A DNA stretch of 33,639 nt, taken from assembly GCA_015657635.1 (NCBI GenBank), contig JACDQM010000138.1:1-33639 (forward strand). The letters run 5' to 3'. The stretch is from Roseateles sp. GTDB lineage: Bacteria; Pseudomonadota; Gammaproteobacteria; Burkholderiales; Burkholderiaceae_C. The position numbers were made by a program, and so were the translations under genes. The notes beneath the pieces are model-generated. The model was not told the origin of the DNA. It saw nothing but the letters and a program-made list of their open reading frames with translations, and did not search any database. Positions 1-8,058 of the stretch are shown here, piece after piece (positions within the stretch are counted from its first letter, which is position 1; each line of letters opens with the position of its first letter).

Positions 1-2933
1 CACTGCCCCACATAGCCACAGGCGGTGCAGAAATCGCAGCCGTCCTTGTGGATCATGGTGGCGTTGCCGCACTCGGGGCAGGGCTTGCCGGCCTGCTGTT
101 GCACGGCCAGGCCAACGGCACTCTTGGGTGCGATCGGTGCCTGCAGCAAGCCCATCTCCACCAGCGGCTGGCCTTGCTCGTCCAGCACGCCGAGCATGGC
201 GTAGCGGTGGATCACCAGCCGGGCCACATAGGCCACGGTGGAGGGCCAAATCTACTGGCGGCGCTCGCCTGACAGGCTGGGCACCGGCGCCATGAAGTGG
301 CCGAGCGGCTCACCCACATTCAGCAGCTTGCGCAGCTTCATGCCGATCCAGGCCGGGTCCATCACGCGCATGTCCAGCGACAGCAGGCGCGCCATGCCGT
401 CCAGCGCCTTGGGGTAGTTGCCCGAGAAGCCCATCGCGCAGGGGCGGGTCACCACGCCGCCGTCGGGCGTGGGCAGGCTCACTTCCTTCAGCGTCAGCGT
501 GAACTGCTCGCCAGTGGCCGGGTTGTCCACGTCCACCGCCCAGGCCAGCGTGCCCATGGTGCTGGTGCGCGGCTCTTCGCGGCTGAACATGGCGTCGATC
601 ACCGGCGTGGGGCCGCCTTCCTGCAGCGCGCCAAGTTGCTCACAGCGCCAGCGGATCACCGCGGCCGTGGCCGCCACAACGCCGGGGAACAGGCGCGATT
701 CGCCGCCGGGCGGCATGGGCATCTCAAAAGCGCGCTCCTCGGCCACGGTGGCCAGCGCATCCAGTTTCAGGCGCAACCAGGCGGCGTCATTGCTGCGCAG
801 GTCCATCGACAAGGTCTTGGCCACCGCGGCCAGGCCGCGCGGCTGCTCGGCGCCGTTGACCCACACCTCGAAGGGCAGGTTCTTGCCGAACAGGCCGGCG
901 TCCGGCCCCACCGCCGGCAACTCGCCGACGAAGAGCGCGAAGTCGCCATGCGGGTGGCGGATCATGTAGCTCCAGGCCGGGTTGCCGCCAGGCAGCTCGG
1001 GCCGGCTGGGCCAGCGCAGCGAGGCCAGAACTTGCTTGGGTAGGCGCTCAACGCGCAGGCGCTGGTTGCTGCCATGCTCGGCCACCGGCTTGAGCGGCTC
1101 GGGCACCGCGGTGGGCTCGACGCTCAGCACCGAGCCCAGAACGCTGTTGGGCCGGTAGGTGGCCAGGCCCTTCAGCCCGCTCTTCCAGGCTTGGGTGTAA
1201 AGATCCTGGAAATCGATATAGGGATAGTCGGCCGGCACATTGACCGTCTTCGAAATGGAAGTGTCAATGAAGGGCGCAACGGCAGCCACCATGGCCGCAT
1301 GGTCGGCGGCCGACAACTCCAGCGCGGTGACGAAGGCCTCGGACAGCGGCGCATCGGTGCCGAACATATGGCGATACAGGCGCCAGGCGTGGTCCTCGAC
1401 CGCGTATTCCTTGAAGCCGCCGTCGGCCATGCGCTTCTTGCGCGTGTAGCTCCAGCTGAAGGCGGGCTCGATGCCGTTGGAGGCGTTGTCGGCAAAGGCC
1501 AGGCTGATGGTGCCGGTGGGCGCGATCGACAGCAGGTGCGAGTTGCGCAGCCCTTGCGCGCGGATCTTGTCCTTCAGCGGCTGCGGCAGGCGCGAGGCGA
1601 AGTTGCCGCCCGACAGATAGAGGTCGGCATTGAAGAGCGGGAAGGCGCCGCGCTCAACAGCCATGTCGGCGCTGGCTTCATAGGCGGCGTTGCGCATCAC
1701 CTCGCTGATGCGGCGGGCCATGTCGCGCGCGGCCTCGCTGTCATAGCGCAGGTTCAGCATCACCAACGTGTCGCCCAGGCCGGTGAAACCCAGACCGACG
1801 CGGCGCTTGTTGCGCGCCTCCTGCTGCTGCGCGGGCAGCGGCCAGGGGGTCACGTCCAGCACGTTGTCCAGCATCCGCGTGGCCACCTTGCAGACATCAG
1901 CAAAAGCCGCTTCGTCAAAGCTGGCGTCGCGCCCGAAGGGGCCGCGCACAAAATGCGTCAGGTCCACCGAGCCCAGGCAGCAGCAACCATAGGGCGGCAG
2001 CGGCTGTTCGGCACAGGGGTTGGTGGCCGAGATCGACTCGCAGTAGTAAAGGTTGTTGTCGGTGTTGATGCGATCCAGGAACAGCACGCCGGGCTCGGCG
2101 TGGTCGTAGGTGGAGCGCATCACCTGATCCCACAGCTTGCGGGCCTTGAGCTTGCGGTAGACCCACAGGCCATCGCCGCGCTGGTAGGCGCCGCCGCTCT
2201 CGCGCAGCGCCGCGCCGGGCTGGGCCTTGTGCACCAGCTCCACCTCGGCATCGGCCTCGACCGCCTGCATGAAGGCATCGGTCACACCCACCGAGATATT
2301 GAAGTTGCTGAGGTCGCCCTTGTCCTTCGCGCGGATGAAGTCTTCGATGTCGGGGTGGTCGCAGCGCAGCACGCCCATCTGCGCGCCGCGGCGGCTGCCG
2401 GCGCTTTCCACCGTCTCGCAGCTGCGGTCGAACACGCGCATATAGGACACCGGGCCCGAGGCGCTGCTCTGCGTCGATCCGACCCAGGCGCCCTTGGGGC
2501 GGATGCGGCTGAAGTCATAGCCCACGCCGCCGCCGCGGCGCATGGTCTCGGCGGCTTCGGTCAGCGCGGTGTAGATGCCTGGCACGCCGTCCTCGGCCGT
2601 GGCAATCGAATCGCCCACCGGCTGCACGAAGCAGTTGATCAGCGTGGCGCTGAGTTCGGTGCCGGCCGCGGAGTTGATGCGCCCCGCAGGTACGAAGCCA
2701 CGGCGCTGCGCGTCAAGAAAACGGGCTTCCCACTGCGCACGCGCTTCAGGCGCCTCAGCCTGCGCCAATGCACGCGCCACACGGCGGCGCAATTCGTCCA
2801 GCGTGCGCTCTTCGCCCTTGGCGTATTTCTCCAGCAGCACCTCGGCGCTGATTTCCTGGGCTGGCAGGCTGTCGGCAGAGGCCAGTCGGGTGGTGGGCAC
2901 GGCGGAATCCTGCACCGGATCTGAGGCGTTCAT
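1..2933 (-). CDS. nrdJ: Vitamin B12-dependent (class II) ribonucleotide reductase, 3' end outside window, in-frame amber codon
   Basis: This enzyme reduces ribonucleotides to deoxyribonucleotides using adenosylcobalamin to generate a thiyl radical, so it works without oxygen or an iron cofactor. Start chosen at 2933 (MNASDP), because GGAGAG lies 8 bases upstream; the longer frame back to 3161 lacks family sequence. Residue C101 (LINCFV) and the N-P-C-A-E motif at about 305-309 match the active-site disulfide Cys and thiyl-radical Cys/Glu of the family; [13 protein letters not shown] and [12 protein letters not shown] are also typical. A TAG at 252-254 ends the frame after 893 residues. The same frame then stays open to the window edge and encodes the expected tail ([19 protein letters not shown], then a zinc-ribbon-like C-P-E-C ... 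C-D-F-C-T-A-C-G). The gene therefore continues past the edge, interrupted by one codon. No cobalamin riboswitch was recognised upstream. Confidence 0.93.
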
Positions 2934-3195
2934 CGGCTTTTCTCTCCATTCAGAAGCGGGCGATCTTGGCCCGCCTTCGCCGGCCCGAGTTTGAGCCAGC
3001 TCATGTTCATGTTTTTGTCGTGCTGCGGCGCACGCTGCAGGATCAAGAATAGCCTCGCTCGACGCCCGGGCGGTGCGATTCCGTCCCCCAGTAAGGCCAT
3101 ATTTTTTTCTTGCGCCGCAAGCCTGGGGTAAGCCCGGAGCGAGTCGGCGGGCCGCACCCAAAGAAGGCGCGTGTGGACGCGCTATCCTCGGCGGC

Positions 3196-3873
3196 GTGAA
3201 CGAAAACTCAGTCGAGCAAGTGCCCGCTTCGGCGGCAGATGAGATGGCGCTGAGCCTGCGCCTGAGTGAGCGCTGTGCCGCCGCTGGCGAACATCGCGAA
3301 GCCCTGCGCCATTACCAGCGCTATCACCTGCTGTATGCGCAGCAGATGGAGCAGCGTTTATCCGCGCAGGCGGCCAGCCTCGATCCCGCCCTGCTCGACC
3401 CGGATACCGGCCTGGCCAGCCGGCTGGCATTGCAGACTCAGCTGCCGCAGATGCTGCAGCGCGCCCAGGCCAGCGCGGCCGGCCTGTGCATGGCGCGCAT
3501 CGAGCTGGATGCGCTGCAGCCGGCCAAGGGACTGCCGGCCGAAATTCGCACGGCCGTCTTGCGCGAGCTCGGCGGCCTGCTGCGCGCCAACAGCCGCAGC
3601 AAGGACCTGGCCGCAGCTGAGCCCGGCGGCCAAATGACGCTGGTGATCAGCGATGTGGAACTGGCGATGGCACGCAGCATCTGCGAACGCCTGCGCCGCG
3701 CCGTTCAAAACCACGGCTGGGCCCGCTTGCACGCGCCCCTGCGCGTGAGCCTGAGCATCGGCCTGACGGCCCTGCGCCATGGCGACGATGAGCGCCTGCT
3801 GAGCGCACGCGCCGATGGCGGACTGGCGAGTGCCCGCCGGGACGGCGGCAACTGCGTGCGCAGCGGTGCCTAG
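3196..3873 (+). CDS. Degenerate GGDEF-domain protein
   Basis: A protein of about 225 residues, start taken as GTG at 3196 (VNENSVEQ); ATG at 3244 is an alternative and the frame back to 3073 is probably not translated. An N-terminal helical, TPR-like segment ([20 protein letters not shown]) precedes a GGDEF fold. The fold shows [12 protein letters not shown] where DxLTGLxNRRxL is usual, [12 protein letters not shown] near the end, and a C-terminal [18 protein letters not shown] that mirrors the usual ADxALYxAKxxGRN. The signature loop itself is lost: where GGDEF should lie the sequence reads [13 protein letters not shown], and there is no RxxD inhibitory site. Diguanylate cyclase activity is therefore unlikely; a regulatory or GTP/c-di-GMP-sensing role is inference. 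It is divergent from the ribonucleotide reductase across about 260 bases. Confidence 0.75.
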   Translation: MNENSVEQVPASAADEMALSLRLSERCAAAGEHREALRHYQRYHLLYAQQMEQRLSAQAASLDPALLDPDTGLASRLALQTQLPQMLQRAQASAAGLCMARIELDALQPAKGLPAEIRTAVLRELGGLLRANSRSKDLAAAEPGGQMTLVISDVELAMARSICERLRRAVQNHGWARLHAPLRVSLSIGLTALRHGDDERLLSARADGGLASARRDGGNCVRSGA

Positions 3874-3885
3874 TCAGACGCCCAC

Positions 3886-4485
3886 TTAAAACGGCAGGTA
3901 GGATTTCTCGCGCCGGTAGTGCAGATAGCCGACGCTGGCGCCGCTGCGCAAACCGACGCCCAGGCGGATCGGTGCCAGCGTGATGCCTTCGCTGCGCTGG
4001 TAATTGATGCCTGCGCCGCCGATGTAGTACAGGCTGCCTTCAACACCAGGGAAGCGCTGATAGATCGCCGAGACCTTGGGCAGCTTGTAGATCAGCGTGA
4101 AGACCTTGGATGCATTGGCGCCCACGTCCAGGCCGATGGACGGACCGGCCCAGTAGACCTTGGCGCTGCCGCCGCTCTTCATCTGCAGCCGCCCTTCACC
4201 GTAGCGCACCCCCACGGTGAGCGCCGCCGACGCTTCCTCGCCCTTGATGTAGGCATTCGGGCGACCCTGTTCCTTGAACGCCTTCTCGATCACCTTGGCC
4301 AGGCCCTCGGTGGTGGCGCCGAAGAAATCGGTGGCAGCCTTGAGGATGGAGTCTTCGTCGTAAGTGCCTTCATCCTCGGCCGCCAGCGCGGCCTGGATCG
4401 GGCAACTCAGCGCGACGCTTGCAGCACCCAGGCGCAGCAGCGCAGCACGGCGGTCGATGCTGGATGTGGGGTGGTCGTTTGTCAT
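3886..4485 (-). CDS. DUF1134 / EipA-family periplasmic protein
   Basis: A 199-residue exported protein. The start at 4485 (MTNDHPT) is preceded by AAGGAG at good spacing. The N-terminus has a twin-arginine-like signal (SSIDRRAALLRLG followed by a hydrophobic stretch ending in AALA), suggesting Tat export. The mature part carries the conserved DUF1134 core: YDEDSILKAATDFFG, then AKVYWAGPSIGLDVGANASK, FTLIYKLP and GSLYYIGGAGINYQ. Alphaproteobacterial members (EipA of Brucella) are needed for cell-envelope integrity; the role here is inferred by family only. It lies convergent to the degenerate GGDEF gene with a 12-base gap and divergent from the unknown gene at 4700. Confidence 0.85.
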   Translation of the reverse strand: MTNDHPTSSIDRRAALLRLGAASVALSCPIQAALAAEDEGTYDEDSILKAATDFFGATTEGLAKVIEKAFKEQGRPNAYIKGEEASAALTVGVRYGEGRLQMKSGGSAKVYWAGPSIGLDVGANASKVFTLIYKLPKVSAIYQRFPGVEGSLYYIGGAGINYQRSEGITLAPIRLGVGLRSGASVGYLHYRREKSYLPF

Positions 4486-4699
4486 CGAGGCTCCTTGTTT
4501 GCACTGCACCCTAACTCAAGCCAGGACCGCTCTCCGAGCGGCTTGCCCAAGAATGTAAGCAGGCATTGCCGGCGTGAACTATGTCGCACCTTTCGCTGGC
4601 AGCCTGAGCCTACACTGCTCCGGCCACGGCCGGCATATAGATCGGGCTGGGCATGAGGGTTCCATTCAATGACGCATTGTTACAGCCGGCCTCATCGCG

Positions 4700-5137
4700 A
4701 TGCTGCCGAACGGTGATCTCGCTCGTCTGAGCCTGGCGCTTGAATATGCCGACCTGGCCTCGGCCCTGTATCTGGCGGGCGGCAGCGACGAGGCAGCCCG
4801 GCTGTTGGCCGCCGCCGCCGAGCAGCAGCTGGGCGATCTGTATCGCCTGCTGGGCGACCAGGTGCAAAGCGAAGCGCTGCAGGATCAGCTGCGCCGCATT
4901 GCGCTGCGCTACTCAGCACCCAGCTACGAGATGCGCAGCCACGCACAGGCGCGCGGCAGCCAGCAGGCACTGGCACGGCTGGACGGTCTGGCGCTGCCTC
5001 AGAAGGCACGCGAGTCCACCGCTTCATTCCTGCGCGCCGCCTGGTTCTTGCTGGAATCCATGGGGCTGGAGGTGGTTGCGCCACAGCGCCTGCATCAGGC
5101 CATCGAGCGCAGCACCATTCACGCAGACGAGGCCTGA
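4700..5137 (+). CDS. Conserved hypothetical protein, all-helical
   Basis: A 145-residue protein I do not recognise by function. It is predicted almost entirely helical: LALEYADLASALYLAGG and DEAARLLAAAAEQQLGDLY look like paired helices resembling a helical-repeat or HEPN-like fold, and a second half reads ALPQKARESTASFLRAAWFLLESMGLEV. No signal peptide or membrane segment. The ATG at 4700 has no obvious Shine-Dalgarno, and no in-frame upstream start was found. It sits 69 bases ahead of the PilZ gene on the same strand and may be co-transcribed with it. Confidence 0.6.
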   Translation: MLPNGDLARLSLALEYADLASALYLAGGSDEAARLLAAAAEQQLGDLYRLLGDQVQSEALQDQLRRIALRYSAPSYEMRSHAQARGSQQALARLDGLALPQKARESTASFLRAAWFLLESMGLEVVAPQRLHQAIERSTIHADEA

Positions 5138-5206
5138 GCCACATCGGCTGCTTTCGCAGCCGGCCTTCTGCTAGCATGATCCGACGCAGTTGTTGGAGTC
5201 CTCGTC

Positions 5207-5563
5207 GTGAATGAACGCCGCCATTTCTCCCGGGTCGCCTTCGATGCCGACGCGGTGCTGACCACCACCGAGGACAGACTCGCAGTCAAGGTGATTGACC
5301 TGTCGCTCAAAGGTGCCTTGCTGCGCCAGTGCGCTGCGCTGCCGGTGAGCGCAGGCGCGCCTTGCCTGGTCGAGGTCAAGCTCGGCGATCTGCGCATCGC
5401 GATGGCGGCCGAGGTGGCCCATGTGCACGGCGATCAGATCGGCGTGCTGTGCCGCAGCATCGACATCGAAAGCATCACCCATCTGCGCCGGCTGATCGAG
5501 ATCAACCTGGGCGACGCGCGCCTGCTCGAACGCGAACTGAAGGCACTGATCTCCAGCGCCTGA
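5207..5563 (+). CDS. Single-domain PilZ protein (c-di-GMP receptor)
   Basis: A 118-residue PilZ domain with little else. The start is GTG at 5207 with GGAG upstream; the nearby ATG at 5211 is out of frame. The two c-di-GMP-binding signatures are both present: RRHFSR (RxxxR) right at the N-terminus (residues 4-9) and DLSLKG (D/NxSxxG) near residue 31. The following beta-barrel strands and the C-terminal helix (ITHLRRLIEINLGDARLLEREL) fit the family. It probably acts as a soluble c-di-GMP effector or adaptor for motility, pilus or exopolysaccharide control; the target is unknown. It converges on the hydrolase gene with a gap of about 19 bases. Confidence 0.9.
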   Translation: MNERRHFSRVAFDADAVLTTTEDRLAVKVIDLSLKGALLRQCAALPVSAGAPCLVEVKLGDLRIAMAAEVAHVHGDQIGVLCRSIDIESITHLRRLIEINLGDARLLERELKALISSA

Positions 5564-5582
5564 GCCGCAGCATCCCTCTGTC

Positions 5583-6431
5583 TCAGGCCTGCAGGAACTG
5601 GCGCAGCAGCGCCATGGCTTCCAAAGGCTTGTCGCGCCAGGTGCCGTGGCCGGCGCCGGGTACCACCTTGAGCTGCGCCAGTGCTGAGGGCAGCGCGGCA
5701 GCGATATCCCTCGAATCCTCCAGCGGGCAGACCGGATCATGGTCGCCCGATAACACCAGCACCGGGCACTGCGCCGCGGCCAGGCCGGGCAGCAGATCCA
5801 AGGTCTGCATCTCGCCACCGGCGAAGTGCAGCAGGATGTCGTAGTTGGCCAGCACGCGCTCACCCGCCAGCGGATCAGCCGGCGGCTGCGTGTTGTAGAG
5901 CTTGCGGCAGCTGGCCCAGTAGTCAGCCCAGGTCTCGGGCGTGGGCCGGCTCCAGAAGGCGACCGCGCGGTCGCGCGCCTCGGTGCCGCCCAGCTTCTCG
6001 AACATCACGCGCTTGCGCTCCAGACCCATATGCGGCGAGGTGCTGGACAGCACCACCTTGCGGGCATGGCCGGGATGGCGTGCGATGTAGCGCTGCGCCA
6101 CGAAGCCGCCAAAGCTCTGGCCCAGCACGATGGGTTTGACGATGCCCAGCGCGTCGCACAGGCGCACCACGTCGTCGGCCCAGGTGTCCAGCGTCCACTC
6201 GCTGCGCGGGCGCGGGTCGCTGCGGCCATGGCCGCGGTGGTCGTAGTAGACGATCTGCGCAATGTCGGCAAAGGCGCCGAAGCCAGGCTTGAAGGCACTG
6301 TGATCGAAGCCCGGCCCACCGTGCATGCAGATCAGCGTGGGCTTCTCACGCATGCTGGCGCCATCAGGCACCAGGCCCAGGCCCTCGATGTCCACGAACA
6401 GCCGCACGCCACCACCGATATCGATACGCAT
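5583..6431 (-). CDS. Alpha/beta hydrolase (proline iminopeptidase-like, S33)
   Basis: A 282-residue alpha/beta-hydrolase. The start at 6431 (MRIDIGGGVRLFVD) follows a GGGAGCAAGG ribosome-binding stretch; the frame to 6509 is too long. Oxyanion-hole motif HGGPGFDHS near residue 40, then YYDHRGHGRSDP, nucleophile elbow GQSFGG (Ser), acid in GDHDPV and the catalytic His in GAGHGTW are all visible, so the triad is complete. The lid region (around ETWADYWASCRKLYN) resembles prolyl iminopeptidase-type hydrolases, but the substrate cannot be told from sequence: peptide, ester or lactone are all possible. Divergent from the nitroreductase gene (89-base spacer). No signal peptide, so cytosolic. Confidence 0.85.
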   Translation of the reverse strand: MRIDIGGGVRLFVDIEGLGLVPDGASMREKPTLICMHGGPGFDHSAFKPGFGAFADIAQIVYYDHRGHGRSDPRPRSEWTLDTWADDVVRLCDALGIVKPIVLGQSFGGFVAQRYIARHPGHARKVVLSSTSPHMGLERKRVMFEKLGGTEARDRAVAFWSRPTPETWADYWASCRKLYNTQPPADPLAGERVLANYDILLHFAGGEMQTLDLLPGLAAAQCPVLVLSGDHDPVCPLEDSRDIAAALPSALAQLKVVPGAGHGTWRDKPLEAMALLRQFLQA

Positions 6432-6520
6432 CACCTTGCTCCCGGCCCGCCCTGCAGGCCAACACAGACTGATGCAAGTATCGAGGGCAAAGCCCGCTGC
6501 TGGGCCCATAAACTGCGCTG

Positions 6521-7318
6521 ATGAAATCGCTGACCGAACTCTTCAACAGCCACCGATCGATCCGTCAATACAAGCCCGATGCGATCGACCCGGCGCTGAT
6601 CGAGCAGGCATGCGCCGAAGCGATTGCCGGCGCCTCGTCTTCAGGCAATCTGAACAGCATCTCCATCGTGCTGAGCCGCGATGCCGCGCGGCGCCAGCGC
6701 CTGTGGGAGCTGCACCATCAGCAGGACATGGTGCTGCAGGCGCCGCTGACGGTGACGCTGTGCGCCGACTGGTGGCGCACCCGCCAGTGGCTGGCCGCAC
6801 GCGGCGCGCGCGACAACTTCAACAACCTGATCGGCTATCACGTCGCGGCCTTCGACGCCATCATCGTGGCGCAGAACCTGGCGTTGGCCTTTGAAGCGCG
6901 CGGTCTGGGCATCTGCTACATGGGCACGACGCTGAACTCGATGCGCGGCATCGCCGAGTTTCTGGAACTGCCCGACACCTGCCTGCCCGTCACCAGCCTG
7001 GTAGTCGGCTACCCCGATGAGGACCCGCCGAAGCGCGACCGCCTGCCGCTGCGGGCCTTCCTTCACGACGAGGTCTACCAGCGGCCAGACGCGGCCGAGC
7101 TTGACGCCATCTATGCCGAGCGTGAACGCCTGGGCTGGGAGCGCTATCTGAGCATTCCCCGCCTGCGCGCCCTGATCGAGGAGCACGGCATCCGCTCGTT
7201 GGCAGAGTTCTACACCAGCCCGCACAAGTACGACCCCGACCAGCATGCGATCGACTCGGCACTGCTGCGCGAACTGCTGGTGGACAAGCACTTTCTGCCC
7301 GAGGATGCGCGCCAATGA
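6521..7318 (+). CDS. Nitroreductase-family FMN-dependent oxidoreductase
   Basis: A 265-residue flavoprotein. HRSIRQYKPDAI at the N-terminus is the usual FMN-phosphate-binding motif; ASSSGNLNSISIV and the central AFDAIIVAQNLALAFEARGLGICYMGTTLNS match the NfsA/Frp-type dimer core. The C-terminal extension (residues about 190-265) is longer than in NfnB-type enzymes, closer to the NfsA group. Such enzymes reduce nitroaromatics, quinones or flavin with NAD(P)H. No clear Shine-Dalgarno precedes the ATG. Its stop overlaps the start of the next gene (ATGA at 7315-7318), so the two are probably translationally coupled. Confidence 0.88.
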   Translation: MKSLTELFNSHRSIRQYKPDAIDPALIEQACAEAIAGASSSGNLNSISIVLSRDAARRQRLWELHHQQDMVLQAPLTVTLCADWWRTRQWLAARGARDNFNNLIGYHVAAFDAIIVAQNLALAFEARGLGICYMGTTLNSMRGIAEFLELPDTCLPVTSLVVGYPDEDPPKRDRLPLRAFLHDEVYQRPDAAELDAIYAERERLGWERYLSIPRLRALIEEHGIRSLAEFYTSPHKYDPDQHAIDSALLRELLVDKHFLPEDARQ

Positions 7319-7969
7319 GTGGCGCAGATCATCTGACATCGCGCCGCCTGGCACTGGCCCTGCTGATGGCGCCTGCCCTGCTGCTCGGGGCGCCGGCAGC
7401 CCTGGCCGCGCCCGCCAACGGCAGCAAGAGCAAGCCCAAGGCCAGCGCCAAGAAGCCGGCCGCCAAGCCGAGCAAACGCAAAGCCGCTGCCGCGGAGCCG
7501 CTGCGCGATCCGCCCAATCTGGCCCTGCTGGACGAGCGCTGGAGCACGGCCGGCCAACCCTCGGCCGCCTGGCTGGGTTTGCTCAAGCAGAAGGGCTTCG
7601 ACGCGGTGCTGTACCTGGCCCCGTCCACAGTTGGCGACGCGGTGGCTGACGAGCCCGAGATCGTGCGCGGCCAGGGCCTGGTCTTCGCCCATGTGCCGGT
7701 GGACTTCGCCGGCCGACGCTGGACGATTACCGTGCCTTCGAGGCCCAGCTGCGCGAGTGCGCGCGCAGAACCTCAAGCTGCTGGTGCATTGCCAGCTCAA
7801 TATGCGCGCCTCGACCTTCAGCTTTCTCTACCGAGTGCGCAACGAAGGCGCCGACCCAGAGACCGCCTGGGCCGCGGTGCAGAAGGTCTGGACACCGCTG
7901 GGGCCCTGGAAAGCCCTGGTGCAGCAACTGCTCGCCGAGCAGAACATCGGCTTCGATCCCTTCACCTGA
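7315..7969 (+). pseudogene. Exported dual-specificity-phosphatase-like protein, broken by two one-base deletions
   Basis: The frame opens at 7315 with a signal peptide (hydrophobic ALALLMAPALLLGAPAALA) and a Lys/Ala-rich linker. It continues with LDERWSTAGQPSAAWLGLLK, the start of a DSP/PTP-like phosphatase fold (DUF442-like). Near 7713 a C is missing (expected GPTLDDYRAFEAQLREC continues in the next frame) and near 7766 a second C is missing (expected CARQNLKLLVHCQ continues in the third frame). The repaired product is 218 residues and ends at TGA 7967-7969. The active-site-like loop is H-C-Q-L-N-M-R, which is C-x4-R and not the classical C-x5-R. As written the first frame runs on into the downstream oxidoreductase, which is an artefact. 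A GAGG precedes the start inside the nitroreductase gene. Sequencing error is more likely than true decay. Confidence 0.75.
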
Positions 7970-8058
7970 GAGGGCCCTGTCGCGCAGGTGATCGCCAGGC
8001 CGCGCGGCAGGCGCCATCGTGCGCGCCAGCACTTCACAAAAAGCCGGAGACAAGCCCC

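Noticed and set aside
2934-3195. Possible cobalamin riboswitch upstream of the B12-dependent reductase
   Set aside because: I looked for the conserved B12-box on the minus strand and did not find it, nor an NrdR-box pair. A covariance-model search would be decisive.
4527-4541. CCGCTC/GAGCGG hairpin as a terminator
   Set aside because: It lies between two divergent genes where no transcript ends and has no T-tract in either direction.
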